A stretch of DNA of 10,788 nucleotides from Bacteriovoracaceae bacterium UBA7695. Lineage in GTDB: Bacteria > Bdellovibrionota > Bacteriovoracia > Bacteriovoracales > Bacteriovoracaceae. Under the pieces are notes generated by a model. It made no database searches. It was not told the DNA's origin and was given only the letters and a program-made list of their open reading frames with translations. This document shows, in pieces, positions 6,410 to 10,788 of the stretch (the first letter of the stretch is position 1; every line of letters begins with the position of its first letter). The DNA lies in NCBI GenBank assembly GCA_002482685.1, contig DLGL01000055.1:1-10788 (forward strand). Reading direction: 5' to 3'. Both the position numbers and the translations under genes were made by a program.

Positions 6410-7762
6410 ATGAAAAATACCTTATCTATTGCCCTGCTAACCTTGCTATCAACTTCAGCTTTTTCTTCCTCATTCCTGGATTCTGTGAAAAGAACCAAGT
6501 GGGGAGATCTGGATGTCGTTTTAATCGAAGACTCAAAATTTCCCCGCTATAACGCTGCCTTTTATTTTCAGGATGGCTCCATTAATGATCCTTTTTCAGG
6601 AGCAACTCAAGGAGCATTTGATCAACTCGCAGCTGGAACATCAAAAGAATCCCAGAGAGAGATTGCAGAGTTTTTTGATTTCTATGGGGTGAACTTAAAA
6701 CATTCAGTAACTCATGAGTACTCTGTTTATAGTGTCCAGGGTCTGGTAAAAGATGCAGGACCTGTCATGGGTAAAGTTTGTGAGATTTTTAACGATGCTC
6801 AGTATCCTCAAAAAGAGCTCACTTCTTACGTAAGCCGGGCCAAGAGTCACTTGAAAAATCTTGTGACCTCTCATGCATCTCTGGCAGATAGAATTTTTAG
6901 GCAACTTTCTCTGGCATCCACACCTTACTCAACTCCGGTTGAGGGAACTCTTGCTGGTTTTGATAAACTCACCCCAGTTGGACTCAAAGAAAGATTAAAT
7001 GAATTGAACAAGGCGAAGAAAGTTCTTTATCTCACCGGACCGTCTGATCTCTCCGAAATGAAAGATGTGATCACAAAAACTTGTCGCTGGAGCTCAGAGA
7101 CAAGTTTGAAAAGAATTGAGCTTAAAAAACCGGCCCCTCAGTCTGCTATTTATCTTATTCCTGTTCCCGGAGCTAACCAGGCCCAAATCAGGATCGGCCG
7201 CTACATTACACCTAGAGAAATACAGGGCAAGTACGATAACTTTAGCTTCCTCTCTGGATTTTTGGGTGGAGGATTTACATCGAAACTTGTTCAGGAGTTA
7301 CGTGTTAAACGTGGTCTGACCTATTCGGCAGGTGCCTATGTATCCATGCAAAGAGACTATGGACGTGCAGGAATCATGACATTTTCTAAAACAGAATCTG
7401 CCGCAGAAGCTATCTCTTTAGTGCGTGACGTTTTTCAGGATGTGACAGCTCAGAAGTTTACCCCTGAAGAGTTTAAGCATCAACAAGGCCATCAGATTGG
7501 AGGATTCTCTTTTGGGTTTGAAGAATCAAGTGCGTTTCTTTCCCAGATTATGTTGTACGACCATCAGGGAAGAGACCTCGAAGAATTAGTGAAGTTTCCT
7601 GAAGTCATAGCCAATCTCACACTTAAAGCACTCTCTCAGGCAAATCTTGAAGCCTTTCCATGGGATCGGTTAACTATTGTCGTAGTAGGGGATAAAAGCC
7701 TGGAGAAAAGTCTCTCTCGCATCAGACCAGTTCGGGTTTTAAATTATCAGGATTTTTTATAA
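6410..7762 (+). CDS. M16B peptidase-like partner subunit, non-zinc-binding, exported
   Basis: A 450-residue M16-fold protein with a cleavable-type signal peptide (MKNTLSIALLTLLSTSAFSS, cleavage near residue 19-20). Where the catalytic subunit has HFLEH, this one has QGAFD (Gln67, Phe70, Asp71), so it cannot bind zinc. Its C-terminal domain keeps the canonical GGGFTSKLVQELRVKRGLTYS, including Arg298 and Tyr305, the pair that positions substrate in M16B enzymes. It therefore complements the upstream lipoprotein subunit. The likely joint role is degradation or processing of peptides in the envelope; the substrate is unknown. The ATG at 6410 starts a clean signal peptide. An in-frame GTG at 6398 overlaps the previous stop as GTGA and would add MRTT; it is possible but less likely. 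The gene is coupled to its partner by 8 bases of spacing. Its stop is one base from the stop of the convergent bactofilin gene. Confidence 0.9.
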   Translation: MKNTLSIALLTLLSTSAFSSSFLDSVKRTKWGDLDVVLIEDSKFPRYNAAFYFQDGSINDPFSGATQGAFDQLAAGTSKESQREIAEFFDFYGVNLKHSVTHEYSVYSVQGLVKDAGPVMGKVCEIFNDAQYPQKELTSYVSRAKSHLKNLVTSHASLADRIFRQLSLASTPYSTPVEGTLAGFDKLTPVGLKERLNELNKAKKVLYLTGPSDLSEMKDVITKTCRWSSETSLKRIELKKPAPQSAIYLIPVPGANQAQIRIGRYITPREIQGKYDNFSFLSGFLGGGFTSKLVQELRVKRGLTYSAGAYVSMQRDYGRAGIMTFSKTESAAEAISLVRDVFQDVTAQKFTPEEFKHQQGHQIGGFSFGFEESSAFLSQIMLYDHQGRDLEELVKFPEVIANLTLKALSQANLEAFPWDRLTIVVVGDKSLEKSLSRIRPVRVLNYQDFL

Positions 7763-7763
7763 A

Positions 7764-8114
7764 TTAGATTTCCTGGGAGTTGGCGGTCATTTCGACGACA
7801 GCTCCTGGGTAAATAACAAGTCTTCCGGACTTAATAGATCCGCTGACATGAGCGCTGGCCCTGATCGAAACCAGCCCGCTACATTCAATATCTCCCTCAA
7901 CAGTCCCAAATATTTCAAGATCAATGGCCTTAATAGAGCCTTTAACAAAACTTCCTCGTTCCAGAATTAGCTTCCCTGTCTCCCTCATTTCTATTCGGCC
8001 TTCAATATGGGAAGTGATGATGGCATCTCCACAAAGAATGAGATCCCCTACAACCTGGGATTTTACGCCAAGGACGTTGTAATGAAATTGCCTGAAGTCA
8101 TGGTCATTAATCAC
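7764..8114 (-). CDS. Bactofilin (short polymer-forming cytoskeletal protein)
   Basis: A 116-residue bactofilin (DUF583). Short tails flank a right-handed beta-helix core (about residues 18-108) built from repeating Gly-containing hydrophobic strands, such as VVGDLILCGD, HIEGRIEM, FVKGSIKA, TVEGDIEC and HVSGSIKS. Bactofilins polymerise without nucleotides on the cytoplasmic face of the inner membrane and recruit cell-wall enzymes; in Helicobacter the homologue CcmA sets helical shape. It has no membrane segment. The start is GTG: the upstream gene's TAG stop shares its G with it (TAGTG), and GGAG lies 7 bases upstream, while the nearest ATGs are out of frame. It is the last gene of a tight three-gene operon with a membrane coiled-coil protein and a Csd6/Bd1075-like enzyme, which strongly suggests a cell-shape role. 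No clear terminator follows. Confidence 0.92.
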   Translation of the reverse strand: MINDHDFRQFHYNVLGVKSQVVGDLILCGDAIITSHIEGRIEMRETGKLILERGSFVKGSIKAIDLEIFGTVEGDIECSGLVSIRASAHVSGSIKSGRLVIYPGAVVEMTANSQEI

Positions 8115-8860
8115 TATTTAGCTCCGACTTTATAGCTTTCAGTTTCTTTGATTAAAAGCAGGTCACCTTCACGAGAAAATATATACACGATGAATCTGAC
8201 ACTTTGTCCTGTTAGCCCATGAGAAAATTCAGCATTGGTAGGTCTTAGTCTGGATACTGAGAATGGCTCACCCATTGAAAACTTAACTCCTCCAGCAATA
8301 GAAGAATTAGCTGCTGCAGGGTAAAGCATAAGTCCATTATCAGAGGCCATAAAAACCAGAACATGGCCTGTGACTTTTGTTTCAGGGTTAGTGCTTATGA
8401 TCTGAAATTTTAAAGTCGTTTTTTTAGAATCCTGGATAAGGTCAAATTGGTCGAGACTTACTTTATTCTGAGTCATGAGGTTTTGCATTCCATAGGGTTT
8501 TTTAATCCCCATTAGAAATGGCTCCTCCTGATTAGAGTCGGGTAGAGTCCCCTGGCCGGAGAGTTTGTCCTGCAATTGTTGATTGCTCATTTTCAGAGAT
8601 TTAATTTCACCTTCAAGGGCCAGCAGTTTAGCTTCTTCATCTGAAAAAGAATCCGGCATCGTGGGCGCAGGAGCTTCTTTAACTCTTGAAGCCAGTCCAA
8701 ATATGAGTAAGGAGATGAAAATGAGACCTATGAAAAGGGGAACGACGATAAAAAGAGTTTTAAGAAATTTCTTAGAGAATCTCAGGTATCTGGGTGGCAA
8801 AGGAGAATCGTAAATAACGATTGAAACTTCGTGGCCATTTTGTTGAATGGGCTCTTTCAT
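8114..8860 (-). CDS. Single-pass membrane protein with coiled coil, bactofilin-linked, unknown family
   Basis: A 248-residue type II-like inner-membrane protein. A cytoplasmic tail of about 32 residues (with HEVSIVIYDSPLPPRYLRFS and a basic RFSKKFLK just before the membrane) is followed by a membrane helix at about 33-56. Then come a Pro-rich linker, a periplasmic coiled coil (about 73-100, with Leu/Ile heptads), a Gly/Pro/Asn linker and a beta-rich domain (about 135-246). The tail-helix-coil layout resembles bactofilin-linked M23 endopeptidases, but no HxxxD/HxH zinc motif is present, so it is not an M23 enzyme. I do not recognise the C-terminal domain. Its position between a periplasmic wall enzyme and a cytoplasmic bactofilin suggests a connector, by inference. 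The ATG is 3 bases after the previous gene's stop with no strong ribosome binding site, and the stop shares a base with the bactofilin start, so all three are probably translationally coupled. Confidence 0.85.
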   Translation of the reverse strand: MKEPIQQNGHEVSIVIYDSPLPPRYLRFSKKFLKTLFIVVPLFIGLIFISLLIFGLASRVKEAPAPTMPDSFSDEEAKLLALEGEIKSLKMSNQQLQDKLSGQGTLPDSNQEEPFLMGIKKPYGMQNLMTQNKVSLDQFDLIQDSKKTTLKFQIISTNPETKVTGHVLVFMASDNGLMLYPAAANSSIAGGVKFSMGEPFSVSRLRPTNAEFSHGLTGQSVRFIVYIFSREGDLLLIKETESYKVGAK

Positions 8861-8863
8861 TAT

Positions 8864-9838
8864 TTATTCTTTAAAAAAACGCTTAGAAGGTGCGAAGGCA
8901 ACATTACCAGGTTCAGCTTTAGACCAAAGCTCTCCGACGATCTTCCACTCATAGTTTGCATTCTTTTGAAGGTAGAGAGTTTTCTTACCAATATCATTGA
9001 TGACTGATGAGCGATAATCCTGTTGAAGGTGGACAACGGCGTAATCCAGGTTGGCCATTATGGAGATAAAATCGAGTTTGATCTCAGGTGAATCGGGACG
9101 TGAGAAGACAGCTTTTTTGTAGGCCTTATAGGCGGAATAATTCCCTTTGCTGCGGTCATGGAATTTTTGCGGGTCATAACTGGCAATGTAGTTATCAAAA
9201 TCTTTACTCTGCCAGGCCTTGGACCATTTTGAAACTGCATCGTTGATATCTTTACGATTTCTTTCCCAAGTTGATTTGGAAAGATACAGAACATCCTGAA
9301 CAACGATGATGGGCGTGCTTTGCAGTTCGATGTATTGAGAGATCTCACGTAGATCAGCATTTTGCATAACCACGCAACCTCTTGAATCAAGACCTTTGGA
9401 GATGCGGTTATCATCGTGAGTTGAGTGAAGCCAGATTCCTCCGCCAGTTTTTCCCAGACGCTCATCTATGAAATTGGGGTAGTCCATTGGAAAAGCACCA
9501 GCGCCGTAGATTTCGGCATACTTGCCATGACGTCTAAAAAGTTCTTCCTTAGAAAGGAATTCATACATTGAATAAATGCCCTCAGGAGTTTTGTGATCTC
9601 CTGTTATGGCCTTATTCCCTTTAAATTTTCCAGTGGCCGTATTGTAGGTTTTAATTAATTTGGGATGAGTATCAGAGTTCTCAAAGAGCAGAACTTTGTG
9701 AGTTGCTTTCTCTACCAGAATTACATGGTGAGCGAACTTTGAATCCATCATCAAAATGTTAGATGGATAAAAATCATCAGCGGATGCTTGTCCGACTACA
9801 ACCGTCAACAACCAAGCAAATATCATTACTTTTTTCAA
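8864..9838 (-). CDS. Exported YkuD-family L,D-carboxypeptidase/transpeptidase with C-terminal NTF2-like domain
   Basis: A 324-residue exported enzyme. The signal peptide MKKVMIFAWLLTVVVGQASA ends in an AxA site (cleavage after residue 20). The YkuD catalytic domain spans about 35-182: ITGDHKTPEGIY, GGGIWLHSTHDD (His138) and SRGCVVM (Cys155). The usual transpeptidase SHGC is SRGC here, as expected for the Csd6/Pgp2/Bd1075 branch, which trims tetrapeptides to tripeptides rather than crosslinking. Residues ~195-308 look like an NTF2-like domain (KWSKAWQSKDFDNYIASYDP..., ...YEWKIVGELWSK), the same two-domain layout as Helicobacter Csd6 and Bdellovibrio Bd1075, both cell-curvature determinants. 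The start is an unusual TTG at 9838, fixed by GGGAGG about 4-5 bases upstream; the next ATG (9826) would sit 16 bases from it and lose the Lys-Lys of the signal. It is the first gene of the shape operon. Confidence 0.88.
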   Translation of the reverse strand: MKKVMIFAWLLTVVVGQASADDFYPSNILMMDSKFAHHVILVEKATHKVLLFENSDTHPKLIKTYNTATGKFKGNKAITGDHKTPEGIYSMYEFLSKEELFRRHGKYAEIYGAGAFPMDYPNFIDERLGKTGGGIWLHSTHDDNRISKGLDSRGCVVMQNADLREISQYIELQSTPIIVVQDVLYLSKSTWERNRKDINDAVSKWSKAWQSKDFDNYIASYDPQKFHDRSKGNYSAYKAYKKAVFSRPDSPEIKLDFISIMANLDYAVVHLQQDYRSSVINDIGKKTLYLQKNANYEWKIVGELWSKAEPGNVAFAPSKRFFKE

Positions 9839-9864
9839 GAAGCCTCCCTCTCATAAACACCTAG

Positions 9865-9893
9865 ATTGTATTATGCCACCCCGTAGGAAGCAA
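9865..9893 (-). promoter_or_regulatory. Candidate promoter for the shape operon
   Basis: On the minus strand, TTGCTT (9893-9888) and TACAAT (9870-9865, 5/6 to TATAAT) are separated by 17 bases. Transcription would start about 20 bases before the TTG start at 9838, leaving the GGGAGG ribosome binding site in the leader. The -35 is weak (3/6). It lies in the 143-base divergent gap, which otherwise contains no gene. Confidence 0.4.
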
Positions 9894-9926
9894 TACTTCG
9901 GTGAAGATTCTCTTAAAGCAATCTTT
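9887..9926. repeat. Two similar small inverted repeats in the divergent gap
   Basis: GAAGCAATACTTC (9887-9899) and AAAGCAATCTTT (9915-9926) share the core AAGCAAT(a)CTT and are each small dyads, 28 bases apart. The first overlaps the putative -35 of the shape operon. They could be paired operator sites serving both divergent genes. This is only a pattern; chance is possible in AT-rich DNA. Confidence 0.3.
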
Positions 9927-9981
9927 GCCGCAACTGCCTTGAGGTTTAATCCTAAGTTATCATTATCCTTAAGGAACTATA

Positions 9982-10788
9982 ATGGCTTACTACATTATTA
10001 GCTTTGTTCCGGATGAGCTGCAAGATTTTCAAAAAAGAATTCCTTTTTTGAGCGATGCCGTCTGGGTCAAAGAGAGAAAACAAATTGAAGAAGTGATTTT
10101 ATCACCCGAGGGTGATGCGTTTTTCTTTGTCCAGCTCTCTCAAGATCGCGAACTAATTGATGAAATGGTACTGATTCTCAGAGAGAAACTTACTTTTGCT
10201 AAAATACTCTACATCACCTCTGAAGAGACAGCTCACATACTAAAATCCCATCAGCTCACTCCAGCTGGGGGCGATGCTTATATCCCGTTAAATATTGATC
10301 CCACGAGTTTGCTCTCAATTCTGGAGGGACTTTCACCGCCTGCGGTTAACCCATCAGGAAATCGCCTGGATCAGGATTTTGGAAGGAGTGTCACCATAGG
10401 GGCAGAAAAGACTCTGGAAGATTTTAAGAATCATCCTAGTAGTAAGCTTTTGGATAAAATTTTTCTTGAGGCCATACCTCAGGAAGCTAAAAAACCCTTA
10501 TGGCAAAGCTCTTCCATGCTCAAGGCCGATCCCGTACCCGACGAGCTAGAGCCTCCGGAGGATTTTTCTCTGGAAGATATCCCGGATAAGATTCCGGATG
10601 AAGAAAATGAACAAGATGAAGAAGAATTTAAACTTGAAGAAAATGAAGAAGATACAGATGCAGGAGATGATATGAGCGATAAAGATCAGGAACTTTCACT
10701 GGATGATCTGGGAGATCTCGAGCTTGGAGGAGATGACGAAATTGAAACACCTCCGGCCGATGAAGGCGGACTGGATCTTGATCTTAGT
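9982..10788 (+). CDS. Pseudo-receiver domain protein with acidic tail (3' end outside window)
   Basis: The ATG at 9982 has AAGGA 6 bases upstream, and the frame stays open for 269 codons to the window's end. Residues 1-118 alternate strands and helices like a response-regulator receiver: YYIISF, AVWVKE, DAFFFVQLS, KILYITS, DAYIPLN, then helix DPTSLLSILEGL. Key phosphorylation residues are absent: there is no acidic pair after strand 1, no Asp at the end of strand 3 (VQLS) and no Lys after strand 5 (IPLN). It is therefore a non-phosphorylated pseudo-receiver, as in Myxococcus FrzS. Residues ~186-269 are about 46% Asp/Glu, with LSLDDLGDLELGG and LDLDLS repeats, and look disordered. A further domain may follow outside the window. 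It is divergent from the shape operon. The role is unknown; a protein-protein interaction or localisation scaffold is plausible. Confidence 0.8.
   Translation, partial: MAYYIISFVPDELQDFQKRIPFLSDAVWVKERKQIEEVILSPEGDAFFFVQLSQDRELIDEMVLILREKLTFAKILYITSEETAHILKSHQLTPAGGDAYIPLNIDPTSLLSILEGLSPPAVNPSGNRLDQDFGRSVTIGAEKTLEDFKNHPSSKLLDKIFLEAIPQEAKKPLWQSSSMLKADPVPDELEPPEDFSLEDIPDKIPDEENEQDEEEFKLEENEEDTDAGDDMSDKDQELSLDDLGDLELGGDDEIETPPADEGGLDLDLS

Noticed and set aside
7749..7775. CAGGA...TCCTG inverted repeat as a bidirectional terminator
   Set aside because: The stem is only about 5 bp with a long AT loop, and no T run follows either arm.
9058..9465. Open frame of 135 codons on the minus strand
   Set aside because: It is another frame inside the YkuD-family gene, whose own frame carries the signal peptide and active site.
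1..10788. CRISPR array, insertion sequence, tRNA or rRNA
   Set aside because: I saw no regularly spaced repeats, transposase-like frames, terminal inverted repeats, or tRNA/rRNA sequence on either strand.

Overview
The window looks like a piece of the chromosome of a Gram-negative, flagellated bacterium related to the predatory Bdellovibrionota, perhaps the Bacteriovoracales. This is an inference, not a proof. It rests on a FliL-type flagellar protein, a lipoprotein and an exported M16 peptidase in tandem, a short bactofilin, and an exported YkuD-plus-C-terminal-domain enzyme with the layout of Bdellovibrio Bd1075 and Helicobacter Csd6. The base composition is moderately AT-rich and even along the window. 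I see no sign of mobile DNA, CRISPR, rRNA or tRNA. Coding density is very high and there is no gene-free stretch over 300 bases; the longest gap is about 143 bases.

Left part (1-2517, + strand): the 3' end of a cysteine-rich, probably secreted protein; methylmalonyl-CoA epimerase, whose stop overlaps the start of a rhomboid-fold membrane protein lacking the normal catalytic serine; and a 57-residue unknown protein. Next come three minus-strand genes: an isolated FliL-like protein (2518-2979), alanine dehydrogenase (3041-4159) and a PhnP-like metallo-beta-lactamase-fold phosphodiesterase (4229-5038). A strong bidirectional hairpin terminator separates ald from fliL. Epimerase and alanine dehydrogenase both fit an amino-acid-fed metabolism.

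Middle part (5055-7762, + strand): two M16 peptidase subunits. The first is a lipoprotein with the zinc motif HxxEH. The second has a cleavable-type signal peptide and the Arg/Tyr pair but no zinc motif. Neither has a full active site alone, so they should work as a heterodimer in the envelope. Their likely promoter lies inside the neighbouring divergent gene.

Right part (9838 to 7764, minus strand): a compact three-gene operon of a Csd6/Bd1075-like L,D-carboxypeptidase or transpeptidase, a single-pass membrane protein with a coiled coil, and a bactofilin. This reads as a cell-shape module: cytoplasmic scaffold, membrane connector and periplasmic peptidoglycan trimming enzyme. It is the most interesting system here. 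The window ends inside a divergent + strand gene (9982 onward) encoding a degenerate receiver-like domain followed by a very acidic tail.

Both convergent gene pairs meet with 0 or 1 base between their stop codons, and the divergent pair at 5038/5055 has only 16 bases between start codons, so several regulatory signals must lie within coding sequence.
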